Notes under the pieces: model-generated
Database searches by the model: none
What the model was told of the DNA's origin: nothing
The model's input: the letters and a program-made list of their open reading frames with translations, nothing else
In this document: positions 8,612-17,986 of the stretch, one piece after another
How the letters are laid out: each line of letters starts with the position of its first letter
Numbering within the stretch: position 1 is the first letter of the stretch
Assembly (NCBI GenBank): GCA_900551445.1
Contig: URWA01000032.1
Location: forward strand, 1-35,433
Length of the DNA: 35,433 nt
DNA from: an uncultured Bacteroides sp.
Lineage (GTDB): Bacteria; Bacteroidota; Bacteroidia; Bacteroidales; Bacteroidaceae
Direction: 5' to 3'
Position numbers and translations under genes: made by a program

Positions 8612-11600
8612 TTATTGCGGAATGACTTCCTGCATATAAATGGCATCCAGGCTCCAGAGAGCCGCATCGTTCGTAGAGATGGTCTTACATTCATCCATTT
8701 CGGCAGGGACTTCAGGAGGAAGTACTTTTTCAATCTTAAATTCGGGTGCCGGAGTGTGCTCCAGTCGGCTCCACAAATCCTTCCAAGCTTCTGCCGCAGT
8801 TTTCGGGTCATACAAGTGGGAAGCTGCATAAGCCATCAACCGGCATACACGGAAACGGTTGTGCGTAATTTCCAGTGATTTCCGCTTGTAATCCCGGGCG
8901 TGTTCCAGCCAAGCTTTTTCGAATGTCGGTACGTGAATCATCTGTTGCATCTCGTTCATGATTTCAAAGCCTCCCATGATGGTCATCAGGTGGTTGGTAT
9001 TCTGGCGGTCAGGGTCTCCTTCGTAACTGATGACACCTGTAGCCGGATCGTAGCCCAATGCCAGGTTGCCGGTGAACAGTCCGTTCTTCAAGGCGGCAAT
9101 ACTCTTCATACCCGTAATAATCTTGTCACGGTATTTCGTGTTTTGCGTGCGTTCCCATTCCGTCATCCAGTTGCCCGCGTAGGCCAGCCAGTCGGGACCG
9201 ATACGCAGTCGGGCCGGAGCGCTGCAAGGGAACTTGCTTTTAGGTTCTGCCAGTCGCATCGGGTCGAGGGTATAAAGCTTCTGGTCGGCATCGGTTACCT
9301 CCTTCATCAAGTCGCCGGCCCGTTCGTCGGTGGTCAGGTAGTAATAGAAACGGTTCCAGGCTGCCTGACTGATACGCGCTTCTTTGGCTCCACATCCCCA
9401 ATGGCTGACATTGTGGCGGCTGCCCAGTCCTGCGTTGGGACCGATGTGATATACATCCACTTCTGCGGTATGGCGGGTGATGGCTTCGGCCATCTTCCAG
9501 ATATCTTGTCTTCCGGTACGCAGGAAGTTATACCACAGCCACATGTTGGAAGCCAGTTCGGTGTTGTCCCAGGCATATCCTCCCACATCGTATCTCCAAG
9601 AATGACGTATCGGGTCGTAGGCGTGCATCAAATCTCCGTAATTCCAGAATCCATACCATTTGTGTTGTTCAATGGCATGCTGGTACAAATCGATGTAAGC
9701 ATTCAATCGGTCTTCCACTTTGCTGCGCAGCGGATTGCTTCGGTCGGGGAGTGACCAGATGCCGAAGGCACGGCAGGCGTGGAGGTATTCCGGCGTACAC
9801 ATCAAGGGAGCGGCTTCCGACAATGTTTGTGCGGTTTCCGCGATGCCCTGCTTTCCGGGGTAGGCTGCTTGCGGTACCAGGGTCAGCGTGTGCGTGCGTG
9901 CAATGCCGTATGGGGTACTCATCCCTTCCTGTACATCCTCATAGCTGGCTATCAAGTCGTGTGCCACTTTGTCGTAATGTCTTAAATCCATGGCTTCCGC
10001 TTCCGGGCTCCATAACCAGACTACCAGAGAGGCTTCGCGGCTGCGTGCATGTTGTACTTCCAGCGTGGAAGGATAAGCCTGCCAGAAATCCTGCAAGGCT
10101 ACTCCCAGTCCTCCGCTCACGTCGCCGGCAAACACATAACCTGCGGCCCGTGTACCAGTGAAAGTTCCAATCCAAGGGTTATCTTCCGTGGCCCGTTTCC
10201 GGATACTGAAAGCATTGTCTGTGAGTTGTGAAAGACGGAAATTGTCCCATGCAGCCCAATTGTCAATCAGGCTTCTGTTTTTCTCGTCGAATTCGGAATA
10301 AGCCGGAATCCGTTTCCCTTCCATTTGCTGTTGCTGCCAGCTTTGGTCGTTGTGTAAGGTCAGGACTCTTCGTCCCACCAAAGGTTTGACCGGTTCACTC
10401 CATACCCCTCCGTCGGCACAGGCAAAAGCGATGTGGCGGTTATAGAGCTCTTCCCGCATGGGCACTTGGAAACGTACTCCCAATGAATGGATGAAATCTT
10501 TGTTCTGGTCTCCGTCATAGATGAAGGAATGTACCATCTTGATTTGTTCGCTGCCCGCATAGAAGTACAGGCGTAAGGTAAACGGAAGCCATTCGCGGCC
10601 GTCATTTCCCTGCTGTATGCCTTCTATTTTGACTGTGGTACGTATTTTCCCTTGTTGTTCTAGCTGTACTTTCCGGATGAGGCTTTTGAATGTCTGGTAA
10701 CTGACTTCCGTCGCATCTTCCCGTGAAGGTACATTCTGTGTGCTGACAATCAAGTCGGCACTTCCTCCTACTTTCACATTTCCATAAAGCAGGCTGTCGA
10801 GAATACAAGTGCCCGATTTGGGAATAAAGGCTGTAATTTTGCCGGTTCCTATAGTCAGCTGGCGGGCAGACTCTGTGACATGAATCCCTTCGGTGGCAGC
10901 TGTCTTCTTCTTTTTTGAGGTAGGTGCCACCTTTACCGAACGGGTATGTGCCGGAATCACGGCTGCCATACCAGCCCATTTTACGGAACCGTCCGGCCAG
11001 TAGGCTGTAGTCCATGTGTCCGCTTCTATTGTCTCACCGTTTTCGGTCTGAACGGAAAGTGGGGTGTCTGGTTTTACTTTCCCTTGCTGGAACGGAACTC
11101 CGAAACTAATAGGGCGTGCCTGTTCCGGCACTTTCCCAATCCAGTGCAACGGAGCTTCTGTCGGCTCTTCTTTTTCGATCGTATATTGGAAGTTCGTGAT
11201 GCGGGTTCTGGACAAGGTGGTGCGGAAACCGAACCATCCCGCGGTGAGTGGAGACGGGTCATAGAAGTCGATAAGCTGTTTCCCGTCGATATAATAGCGT
11301 ACCCGGTTGTCTTTATTCTGGATTTTGATGTGATACCATTTATTGGCTGTCAGCAAGTGGTCAGCGTCCTTGTATTCTTTCAGTATGGCAGGGCGTTGTT
11401 TCTCGTCGGTCACACCGGCCTCGTTGCCGTCATAACGCCGGAAGCGGGTGGTAGAGTTGTAATTCCCTCCATAGCCCAGATAATACAGCTGGAGGCTGTA
11501 ACAATTTACGAAGACACCGTTTCGCCAGCTCATCCGTTTCCAGATGTCAGACGCATTCGGGTCGGAAGCCATCCAGAAACAGTTCAAGTCACTGAGACGG

Positions 11601-11869
11601 TCGCCCGGCTTCCCGTCTACAACCACACACGCATCGTACTCGATGGTGACGTTGCCCGACATTTTTTCCTTTCTCCATAAGGTCAGCCCTTTGGGAGATA
11701 CAATCTCACAGGTATCCCCTGAAAAAGAAACTTTATAGTCAGGAGATTCTGATTCCACCTTCCAGTACTTGCTGAAATGGGATTTGTCCAATCCGGAGAT
11801 TTTTGCAGATTGTGCATGCATCACAAATGGACAGCACATCCACAGTCCTATTAGCCACAGTTTGTTCAT
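8612..11869 (-). CDS. PL26-like exo-rhamnogalacturonan lyase with N-terminal DUF6250-like domain
   Basis: The protein is 1,085 residues from the ATG at 11869, which gives a signal peptide (about 1-20, ending MHA-Q). The open frame reaches 11962 but the extra 31 residues are unlikely. Residues about 30-232 look like the concanavalin-like DUF6250 (KYWKVESES, then WKRMSWRNGVFVNCYSLQLY). From about 240 the protein resembles the PcRGLX/YetA family: a RIFT-like beta domain (GVPFQQGKVKP, then YWPDGSVKWAG at 290-300), a beta-sandwich, and a C-terminal alpha/alpha part (about 720-1060). This family includes PL26 exo-RG lyases, which release disaccharides from RG ends. The gene is monocistronic between two terminators, convergent with GH42. 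The match to PcRGLX is from memory; activity on RG is inferred from family and context. Confidence 0.75.
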   Translation of the reverse strand: MNKLWLIGLWMCCPFVMHAQSAKISGLDKSHFSKYWKVESESPDYKVSFSGDTCEIVSPKGLTLWRKEKMSGNVTIEYDACVVVDGKPGDRLSDLNCFWMASDPNASDIWKRMSWRNGVFVNCYSLQLYYLGYGGNYNSTTRFRRYDGNEAGVTDEKQRPAILKEYKDADHLLTANKWYHIKIQNKDNRVRYYIDGKQLIDFYDPSPLTAGWFGFRTTLSRTRITNFQYTIEKEEPTEAPLHWIGKVPEQARPISFGVPFQQGKVKPDTPLSVQTENGETIEADTWTTAYWPDGSVKWAGMAAVIPAHTRSVKVAPTSKKKKTAATEGIHVTESARQLTIGTGKITAFIPKSGTCILDSLLYGNVKVGGSADLIVSTQNVPSREDATEVSYQTFKSLIRKVQLEQQGKIRTTVKIEGIQQGNDGREWLPFTLRLYFYAGSEQIKMVHSFIYDGDQNKDFIHSLGVRFQVPMREELYNRHIAFACADGGVWSEPVKPLVGRRVLTLHNDQSWQQQQMEGKRIPAYSEFDEKNRSLIDNWAAWDNFRLSQLTDNAFSIRKRATEDNPWIGTFTGTRAAGYVFAGDVSGGLGVALQDFWQAYPSTLEVQHARSREASLVVWLWSPEAEAMDLRHYDKVAHDLIASYEDVQEGMSTPYGIARTHTLTLVPQAAYPGKQGIAETAQTLSEAAPLMCTPEYLHACRAFGIWSLPDRSNPLRSKVEDRLNAYIDLYQHAIEQHKWYGFWNYGDLMHAYDPIRHSWRYDVGGYAWDNTELASNMWLWYNFLRTGRQDIWKMAEAITRHTAEVDVYHIGPNAGLGSRHNVSHWGCGAKEARISQAAWNRFYYYLTTDERAGDLMKEVTDADQKLYTLDPMRLAEPKSKFPCSAPARLRIGPDWLAYAGNWMTEWERTQNTKYRDKIITGMKSIAALKNGLFTGNLALGYDPATGVISYEGDPDRQNTNHLMTIMGGFEIMNEMQQMIHVPTFEKAWLEHARDYKRKSLEITHNRFRVCRLMAYAASHLYDPKTAAEAWKDLWSRLEHTPAPEFKIEKVLPPEVPAEMDECKTISTNDAALWSLDAIYMQEVIPQ

Positions 11870-11933
11870 AGTTTTATTAGAAAAATAATCATGTGACAAA
11901 GAACGGAAAAGCATCGGTTTCAGGAGGGGGAAG

Positions 11934-11963
11934 ATTGTACATCTTGCTGTAAATTTGTACAAT
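11934..11963. promoter_or_regulatory. Perfect inverted repeat upstream of the PL26-like gene
   Basis: ATTGTACA (11934-11941) and TGTACAAT (11956-11963) are exact reverse complements separated by 14 bases, so the half-sites are about two helical turns apart. The site lies 65-94 bases before the PL26 ATG and abuts the SusD terminator. It may be a dimeric operator. A half-site GTACAAT recurs at 17356-17362 in the predicted susC promoter. Confidence 0.35.
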
Positions 11964-12003
11964 AAAAAAGAGACGCCTCTCTTTTTTAGGGAAGCGTCTC
12001 TTT
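11964..12003 (-). terminator. Terminator after susCD
   Basis: AGAGACGC (11969-11976) pairs with GCGTCTCT (11994-12001) around a 17-base loop. On the minus strand the stem is followed by a run of six T. It lies 28 bases after the SusD stop codon and separates susCD from the PL26-like gene. Confidence 0.8.
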
Positions 12004-12030
12004 AAATTATTGGATGAATGAGATTCTCAA

Positions 12031-14127
12031 TTAATATCCCGGGTTCTGCATTGCCTGCTTTTCGTCGTTGGTCAAAGCAGCTCCACCTTCATTGGTAATA
12101 CCATCCAGGAAGGATTGCGGAATAGGACGATAGTAATGCTTTTCTGGATTGAATTCGCCAATACCACGGCTTACTCCATCATTGAATGCATGCCAACGTG
12201 CATTCAGTGTTTTCGTACGTGCCAGGTCTTCCCATCTGTACAGCTCACCGCAAAGTTCACGTGTACGTTCATCCAGCAAGAAGCACATCATCTTTTCTGC
12301 ATTGCTGGTGCAGTTCAGTGCCTGGTAAATCGGAGCATCTGTTACAGAATTGTACACATCGTTCACGCTGTTCAAGTGCATCTTGGAAAGAGATGACTGT
12401 GCGTTGTACACATTTTCCTGACCTTCCAGATTGTTGGATTCATAGTAAGTATTCTGGTCGGAATAGATAGCTCCGTCGGCAGAATAACCTCCACCTTTTC
12501 CTGCACAGTAAGTATTGTTCTTGTAGGCCTGTCCACCATCCACATTCTTGCCACGGTCTTCATTTTCCACGTAAGCGGCACGGTCACGCACTTTATTGAT
12601 CCAGGTAATGGCGTCATTATAGTACGCTTCTCCTTTGCGGATATAAGCTTCTGCCACCATCAATACATCGTCGGCAGAACGTGCAATGATGGCATCACGT
12701 GTACCAAACTGAGAAGCGATGGAGTTGCGGTATCCGTCGCGGAATTTAGACAGCGCTACAGAACGTTTGTGAGGAATGACGTTGTAATAGTTACCTGTAT
12801 GTGTGCTCACGTTCCAGTTCAATGTATTTTCACCTTTGAAATAGCGGACAAAGGTATGAGGAGCACAAATCACGCCGTTCTTCTTGACTTTTACATCGCT
12901 TGATCCTGTAGCATAGTCTTCAAAACGTCCGTCGCCCGGTTCGTTGACGATATATTTAATACCGAGTTCGCCTGCCACGAAACGTTTGTCACCCGCCTTT
13001 ACGTTAGCCGGTGCGCCGTTGGCTATATCCTCTGCTGTCCAAGTCGGTGCTCCAGCCGTGTTGTTGGCTCCATAGCAAGTGATGAATGATTTCCAGAAAC
13101 GGGAATCGTTCACACGGTCGAATACCTGCATGGTATATTCTGTGGCACTTACGTAAGAGAACTCACGGCCTCCGGAGATATCTCGTGAGGTACCAGCCAT
13201 ATCCTGGTATACAGAAGGATAGTACAAGTGCATCTGGTTACCAAAACGTCCCCATGTAGATTCATCGTTAGAGAACTGGGCTGCCAGGATGACTTCGCTC
13301 ACCTTTTCATTGGCGCCGTTCGGTTCCTGATAATCCCACAGTTCTACGTAGTTGGAACACAAAGGATGTTTGTTGACAACTTCTGAACCGTATTGAATGA
13401 CTGCATCCAAATCGTCAGCCACATAGTTTGTATTCCAGTCGCTGTACAATTCGGAAGCACGGAACAGGTGTGCTTTTGCCAGGAAGTGAGCGGCAGCGTA
13501 TTTGGTGATACGTCCTGTTTGTTCCGGAGTTTCCGGCAGCAGCTTATATGCTTCTTCAAAGTCGGCAATGATTTGTTTGTAGACGTCTTCTTCGGAAGAC
13601 CGTGTGAAGTAAGTTTCCACACTGGTAGAAGGAGTCAATTTGATAGGAACGCCACCAAACTGTTTAACCAGTTCAAAGTAGGCATACGCTCTTAAAAAAT
13701 AACCTTCTCCCAAACGGGTGTTGTAAGTCGCACTGTTTTTATCATAATATTGCGGCACATTGGCAATGATAATGTTGGCAGGTTCCACCAAACCATAGTA
13801 GTTATCCCATACAGGTTGGTTGGCTCCGGTTTCTGCAGAGTTCAAGTCCTGGCTGTAATGGTTCCATGCAGGCATGGTATTGTTTGCATCCGTAAACTCA
13901 TCCACTCCCATGTTGTAACATTCAATGGCCCAGACATAATTGAATTTGAATTTGAGCTTCTGGTAAGCACCTGTCACCAGTTCATCCAACCCGTCCTGTG
14001 TCTCAAACCGGTCGGTACTGTATTGGGTAATTAATTCTTCGTCCAGGAAAGACTCCTTACATGAGGTAGCGGCACTTCCCATGGCACCGAGCATCAATGC
14101 GGTATATAATAATTTATTTAGTTTCAT
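12031..14127 (-). CDS. SusD/RagB-family glycan-binding lipoprotein
   Basis: This 698-residue outer-membrane lipoprotein has an N-terminal signal ending in a lipobox (GSAATSC, lipidated Cys23), followed by the usual SusD start FLDEELITQYSTDRFETQDGL. Tetratricopeptide-like helices are spread through the chain, with family-typical stretches such as YFLRAYAYFELVKQFGGVP, and a C-terminal LLDERTRELCGELYRWEDLAR motif region just before the end. SusD proteins form the lid over the paired SusC porin and bind the oligosaccharide at the cell surface. The gene follows susC by 18 bases and they are certainly co-transcribed. At about 700 residues it is longer than the roughly 550 residues of SusD itself, as is common among pectin-locus homologues. 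The ligand is inferred to be RG-I fragments from the neighbouring enzymes. Confidence 0.95.
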   Translation of the reverse strand: MKLNKLLYTALMLGAMGSAATSCKESFLDEELITQYSTDRFETQDGLDELVTGAYQKLKFKFNYVWAIECYNMGVDEFTDANNTMPAWNHYSQDLNSAETGANQPVWDNYYGLVEPANIIIANVPQYYDKNSATYNTRLGEGYFLRAYAYFELVKQFGGVPIKLTPSTSVETYFTRSSEEDVYKQIIADFEEAYKLLPETPEQTGRITKYAAAHFLAKAHLFRASELYSDWNTNYVADDLDAVIQYGSEVVNKHPLCSNYVELWDYQEPNGANEKVSEVILAAQFSNDESTWGRFGNQMHLYYPSVYQDMAGTSRDISGGREFSYVSATEYTMQVFDRVNDSRFWKSFITCYGANNTAGAPTWTAEDIANGAPANVKAGDKRFVAGELGIKYIVNEPGDGRFEDYATGSSDVKVKKNGVICAPHTFVRYFKGENTLNWNVSTHTGNYYNVIPHKRSVALSKFRDGYRNSIASQFGTRDAIIARSADDVLMVAEAYIRKGEAYYNDAITWINKVRDRAAYVENEDRGKNVDGGQAYKNNTYCAGKGGGYSADGAIYSDQNTYYESNNLEGQENVYNAQSSLSKMHLNSVNDVYNSVTDAPIYQALNCTSNAEKMMCFLLDERTRELCGELYRWEDLARTKTLNARWHAFNDGVSRGIGEFNPEKHYYRPIPQSFLDGITNEGGAALTNDEKQAMQNPGY

Positions 14128-14145
14128 AGTTTTCTTGTTTATGAG

Positions 14146-17100
14146 TTAGAATCCGATATTAAGACCAATAACAAAGCTTTTCAAAGTAGTTGCAGAACCG
14201 AAGGTAGTGGTATTGTTGTCATAGTTCAACAAATCAGTATCCAACCAGTCGCATGCTTTATAGATTGTGAATGGGTTCATGGCCTGTACATAGACTTTCA
14301 GACTGTTCAGTCCGACTTTCTTCAGTTGTTTCGGAGTGAAGTTGTAGCCCAAAGAAATGTTACGTACTTTGATGAATGAGCCATCCTGATAGTTCATGGA
14401 AGAACTGTAAGTATCGGCAGCTTCTCCGTTTGAACCCGGAGAGTAGTATTTTGCATTTTCATTGGTACCTGCAACCCAGTAATCCAGTTTACGCATCATG
14501 TAACGACCGTCCAGAGTAGCAGCTCCCTGAGGAACTGTGAATCCCCAACGTGAGAAGATGAAGAATGACAATTCAAAGTTCTTGTAGTTGAAGGTGTTGG
14601 TCCATCCTGCTGTCCAGTCTGGACGAATCTTACCTACAATCTGACGGTCATTGGTTGCATCGATTGTACCATCGTTATTCAAGTCTTTGACTTTGATCTG
14701 ACCTGGTTTACGACCGTATTTGACAGCTTCTTCAGCTTCAGATGTTTTCCAGATTCCATCATATACATAGTCATAGTACACACCGATTTCTTCACCTACG
14801 AACCATCTGTTGTTCACATCTTCTGTTCTACCGTTAGACAGTTCTTCAATCTTGTTGCGGTCCATAGACCAAGTAAGAGTTGTATTCCAAGTGAAATCTT
14901 TGGTCTGAACAGGGATGGCATTTACTTGTAAGTCAACACCCCAACCGGAAGTCTTACCTACATTGGCATAAGTAGCTGTATAACCGGTCAGTGAAGGGAT
15001 AGACATCTGCAGCAACAGGTCTTTAGTCTTGGTCTTGTATGCATCGATGCTACCACTCAAGCGGTTATTGAAGAATCCGTAGTCGATACCTACGTTATAT
15101 TGGCTTGTCTTTTCCCATCCCAGATCCTGGTTGGCCATCTTGGCTGGATCTTTTGCAGACGGATCGGAAGGTACATATCCTAATGAAGAGTCGGTCTGTC
15201 CCCAGTTATAATACAATCCGGTGATGGCACCTTTGGTGGCGTAGGCTGCGATGGCAGCGTTACCGGTGATACCGAATCCAAGACGTAATTTCAACTGACT
15301 CAGCCAGTTTACATCTCTCAAGAAGTCTTCCTGGTCCAAACGCCAAGCCAATGCCATAGAGGGGAAGCTTGCCCATTTATGACCCGGAGCCAACTGTGAG
15401 GCACCATCCCAACGCATAGAAGCTGTCAGCAAATATTTGTCCATGAAACCATAGTTTGCGCGGATCATGTAAGAAGTCATTTGGGTTTCAGTCAATCCTG
15501 TACCGAATGAATTTAAACTTCCTGCAGTAGCCAGATTGTACCACAATTCGTTGGATGAAGCCACATTCGTAGCACGCATGTCGCCCATTTCATAGTGGTA
15601 GGCAGAAGCAGATTGCATTAAAGTCAATCCCAAGCTGTGTTTTTCAGCAAATGTCTTGTTATAGTAAATCAAGTTATCCAATGTCCATGAACGTTTCTGT
15701 TCATTTTTGTATTGGGCTCCGTTGTTGCCATCACCGTTGATACCTTCAGCCGCATTGGCTACTCCCAGAGTGTAGTACTGGAATTCCGGACCGAACTGAA
15801 TACGGTAAGAAAGTCCTTCCAGTGGTTCCCAGATCTTACCGAAGTCTACCTGTGCATACATGCTGGCGTTCGCACGGAAAGTACGACGCTGGTTCGTGTT
15901 GTATTCCAGTTCACGAATCGGGTTGATGATGTTTACATCGCCATTCGGGTTACGGATATAAGCACCGTTCTCATCGTAAGGTACAGTCCAAGGCAACATG
16001 CCTCTCAATGCTCCGTAAAGGTCACCGGCACCTGTGACAGATTTGGTGAAGCTATAACCATAATCCTGGTTTGAATAAGAAGCGTTGATAGAAGAACCCA
16101 TTTTGAAGAAACTCAGCGGAGAAGCGTCAAATGAAGTTTTCAATGTGTAGCGTTCGTAAGACTGTCCGGGCTGTGTGCCTTTCTGGTTCAAATAACCGAA
16201 TGAAGCATATCCCTGGAATTTGTCGGTACCACCAGATGCACTTAAAGTATGTTCATGAGTAATACCGGTTTGTTTGCCGTGAGAAGCCCAGTCGTAAGAG
16301 CCTACTTTTGACGGGTCATAAGTTCCACCTTTCCATGCTTTTTCGATATTGGCCCAAGAGGCAGCCACACTTCCGAATGCAGATTTATCTGCTTCATAGT
16401 TAGGAGTAGCAGAAGCGTATGATCCCATGTTGTATTTTGCCAGACGGGCATAGTCCAACCATTCTGAAGCAGACATCATTTCAGTGACATCGTGCAGAGT
16501 TTCAAAGGTTACAGTTCCTGAATAGTTCAGTGAAATCTTTCCTTCTTTACCTTTCTTAGTTGTAACCAAGATGACACCGTTGGCACCACGAGAACCATAA
16601 ATAGCAGTAGCAGAAGCATCCTTCAATACGTCGATGGATTCGATATCGCTCGGGTTGATATTTTCGATGCCGCCGTTCTGGATAATCATACCATCTACTA
16701 CATACAACGGATCCTGGTTGGCTGTGATAGAACGTACACCTCGGATACTGATTCCTCCTACTTCACCAGGACGCTGGCTGGAAGTAATATCCACACCGGC
16801 TGTCTTTCCTTGCATACCTTCCAAGGCATTCTTTACCGGCATAGCCTTTAATTCCTTTTCTCCCACACGTGCCATGGCACCGGTTACATCTGTCTTTTTC
16901 TGTACACCGTAACCTACAACCACTACTTCGTCGAGGACTTCAGTGTCTTCTTCCATTGTTACATTGAATGTTGTTTTTCCCTGTACTGGGATTACCTGTG
17001 TCTTGTAGCCCACGAAACTGATTTCAAGAGAAGCTTCATTAGATACATTAGATAAGGTAAACTTACCGTCAAAATCCGTAATGGTACCGTTGGTGGTTCC

Positions 17101-17271
17101 TTTCACTACCACACTCGCGCCGATTACAGATTCCCCACTCTTGTCGAGTACCGTACCCGACACTGTCTTGCCCTGTGCATACGCGCCGATGGCGATAATG
17201 GATAACAAGGCCAAGAAGAATAAACGTTGCAAGCTGGAAGCGCAACGCAGCAGACTAGTTCTGTCTTTCAT
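14146..17271 (-). CDS. SusC/RagA-family TonB-dependent outer-membrane transporter
   Basis: This 1,041-residue transporter has a signal peptide (about 1-32, ending YAQ), a carboxypeptidase-regulatory-like domain (about 36-108), a TonB-interaction region DEVVVVGYG (114-122), a plug domain (about 125-240, including the SusC signature around LKDASATAIYGSRGANGVI) and a long beta-barrel ending in the aromatic residue Phe (GLNIGF). It imports oligosaccharides across the outer membrane using TonB energy, together with the SusD lid encoded next. No N-terminal anti-sigma-interaction (STN) domain is visible, so regulation by an ECF sigma/anti-sigma pair is unlikely. The gene starts a two-gene operon and faces a 715-base intergenic region with several candidate regulatory signals. 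Confidence 0.97.
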   Translation of the reverse strand: MKDRTSLLRCASSLQRLFFLALLSIIAIGAYAQGKTVSGTVLDKSGESVIGASVVVKGTTNGTITDFDGKFTLSNVSNEASLEISFVGYKTQVIPVQGKTTFNVTMEEDTEVLDEVVVVGYGVQKKTDVTGAMARVGEKELKAMPVKNALEGMQGKTAGVDITSSQRPGEVGGISIRGVRSITANQDPLYVVDGMIIQNGGIENINPSDIESIDVLKDASATAIYGSRGANGVILVTTKKGKEGKISLNYSGTVTFETLHDVTEMMSASEWLDYARLAKYNMGSYASATPNYEADKSAFGSVAASWANIEKAWKGGTYDPSKVGSYDWASHGKQTGITHEHTLSASGGTDKFQGYASFGYLNQKGTQPGQSYERYTLKTSFDASPLSFFKMGSSINASYSNQDYGYSFTKSVTGAGDLYGALRGMLPWTVPYDENGAYIRNPNGDVNIINPIRELEYNTNQRRTFRANASMYAQVDFGKIWEPLEGLSYRIQFGPEFQYYTLGVANAAEGINGDGNNGAQYKNEQKRSWTLDNLIYYNKTFAEKHSLGLTLMQSASAYHYEMGDMRATNVASSNELWYNLATAGSLNSFGTGLTETQMTSYMIRANYGFMDKYLLTASMRWDGASQLAPGHKWASFPSMALAWRLDQEDFLRDVNWLSQLKLRLGFGITGNAAIAAYATKGAITGLYYNWGQTDSSLGYVPSDPSAKDPAKMANQDLGWEKTSQYNVGIDYGFFNNRLSGSIDAYKTKTKDLLLQMSIPSLTGYTATYANVGKTSGWGVDLQVNAIPVQTKDFTWNTTLTWSMDRNKIEELSNGRTEDVNNRWFVGEEIGVYYDYVYDGIWKTSEAEEAVKYGRKPGQIKVKDLNNDGTIDATNDRQIVGKIRPDWTAGWTNTFNYKNFELSFFIFSRWGFTVPQGAATLDGRYMMRKLDYWVAGTNENAKYYSPGSNGEAADTYSSSMNYQDGSFIKVRNISLGYNFTPKQLKKVGLNSLKVYVQAMNPFTIYKACDWLDTDLLNYDNNTTTFGSATTLKSFVIGLNIGF

Positions 17272-17350
17272 ACTTCTAAATTGGTTAAGTTAAACAAAAG
17301 TTAGTTTCATTACACTCTAAATATTCTGCATTGTCTCATTTAATGCGACG

Positions 17351-17382
17351 TAAAAGTACAATCGTATAAAAGAAGAAACAAT
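17351..17382 (-). promoter_or_regulatory. Candidate susC promoter
   Basis: On the minus strand TACTTTTA (17358-17351) resembles the -7 element with one mismatch, and TTG (17381-17379) lies about 20 bases upstream. The start would be about 75 bases before the susC ATG. A short inverted repeat ACAAT/ATTGT (17378-17392) overlaps the -33 side. The match is weak. Confidence 0.3.
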
Positions 17383-17529
17383 GTAAAATTGTGTAGAAGC
17401 ATGGAAAATTTGGCACTGTATTTTCTCTGGAAATAATTTGGGATATGGTTTATCTAAGAAAGCTGCTTTTTAATGACTGGGAGAAGGTTTTATCGGTGAA
17501 TTTCTTAATTGTTAATAGAAAATCATGCT

Positions 17530-17598
17530 TTAAGTTATTAATTTAACACATTGAACCAAAACAAGTATTATAAAGATAAGATGCTTTATGAGAATCAT
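17530..17598 (-). CDS. Possible very small hydrophobic peptide (22 residues)
   Basis: An ATG at 17598 opens a 22-codon frame ending in TAA. The product begins MILIKHLIFIILVLV and is almost entirely hydrophobic with one early Lys, like a single membrane span. A perfect -7 element (TATCTTTG, 17640-17633) would start transcription about 28 bases before the ATG, the usual leader length in these bacteria. Against it: the region is AT-rich, where short hydrophobic frames arise by chance, no ribosome-binding sequence stands out, and no homologue is recognised. If the transcript continues it would also serve as a long leader for susC. Confidence 0.2.
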   Translation of the reverse strand: MILIKHLIFIILVLVQCVKLIT

Positions 17599-17632
17599 TT
17601 TATCTCATTATCTCAGTCTTTTAGCTGCAAAT

Positions 17633-17640
17633 CAAAGATA
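17633..17640 (-). promoter_or_regulatory. -7 element facing susC, distal
   Basis: The minus strand reads TATCTTTG, an exact TAnnTTTG match. Transcription would begin near 17626, giving susC a leader of about 355 bases or producing a separate short RNA. No clear -33 element is present. Confidence 0.3.
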
Positions 17641-17752
17641 AAAGTTGTGTTTCATTAAGAATTCACGATGATTGCGTGATTTTGCAAATTAAAGAACGGA
17701 CTGGTATATAATGTAAAAAGAAATAACATATTGAATGTTTTGCACGTGTGAA

Positions 17753-17826
17753 CCCTATGTTTTCCTATCGGGAAACATACGGCTTCGCATGGAGAAACGT
17801 ATGGTTCCAGCCCAGGAAACCTAAAA
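17753..17826 (+). repeat. 74-base palindromic repeat, copy A
   Basis: This segment aligns without gaps to the reverse complement of 34299-34372, with 54 of 74 positions identical. The conserved blocks are TATGTTTTC, GAAACATA, GAAACGTATG and GGAAACCTAAAA. The differences fall mainly in the spacers between the palindromic arms. The first two blocks pair with each other (17756-17765 with 17770-17779). It lies about 160 bases before the GH2 ATG, with its CCTAAAA end pointing toward that gene. Confidence 0.65.
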
Positions 17827-17954
17827 GACGTAGGCCTATTTTCTTTTTGATGAGAAAGTATTTTCTACTTAGTGGTTAGGGGGTATGATTCATAACTGTC
17901 ATTTATTCCATCTTAACTGCCTATTTTTCTTATCATTTCTAGGTATAAGTTCTA

Positions 17955-17962
17955 TATCTTTG
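17955..17962 (+). promoter_or_regulatory. -7 promoter element for the GH2 gene
   Basis: The bases TATCTTTG match TAnnTTTG. Transcription would start near 17969, 18 bases before the ATG at 17987. This excludes the longer in-frame start at 17885, which lies upstream of the promoter. Confidence 0.6.
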
Positions 17963-17986
17963 TCACAACGGCTCAAAAGGAATACT

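Larger units (their letters stand above)
17272..17986. other. 715-base AT-rich divergent intergenic region between susC and the GH2 gene
   Basis: No protein gene of normal size is seen here. The region holds a weak susC promoter candidate near 17351-17382, a perfect -7 element facing susC at 17633-17640, a possible 22-residue reading frame (17530-17598), a tandem TTATCTCA pair (17600-17607 and 17608-17615), one copy of a 74-base repeat (17753-17826), and the GH2 promoter (17955-17962). Confidence 0.7.

Noticed and set aside
11870..11962. Longer N-terminus for the PL26-like lyase
   Set aside because: It would place 31 non-signal residues before a good signal peptide and would cover the inverted repeat.
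17753..17826. CRISPR-like array
   Set aside because: The short palindromic blocks are not regularly spaced identical repeats with unique spacers, and no cas gene is present.
17885..17986. Longer N-terminus for the GH2 enzyme
   Set aside because: The -7 element TATCTTTG lies inside this stretch, and the downstream ATG at 17987 gives a proper signal peptide.
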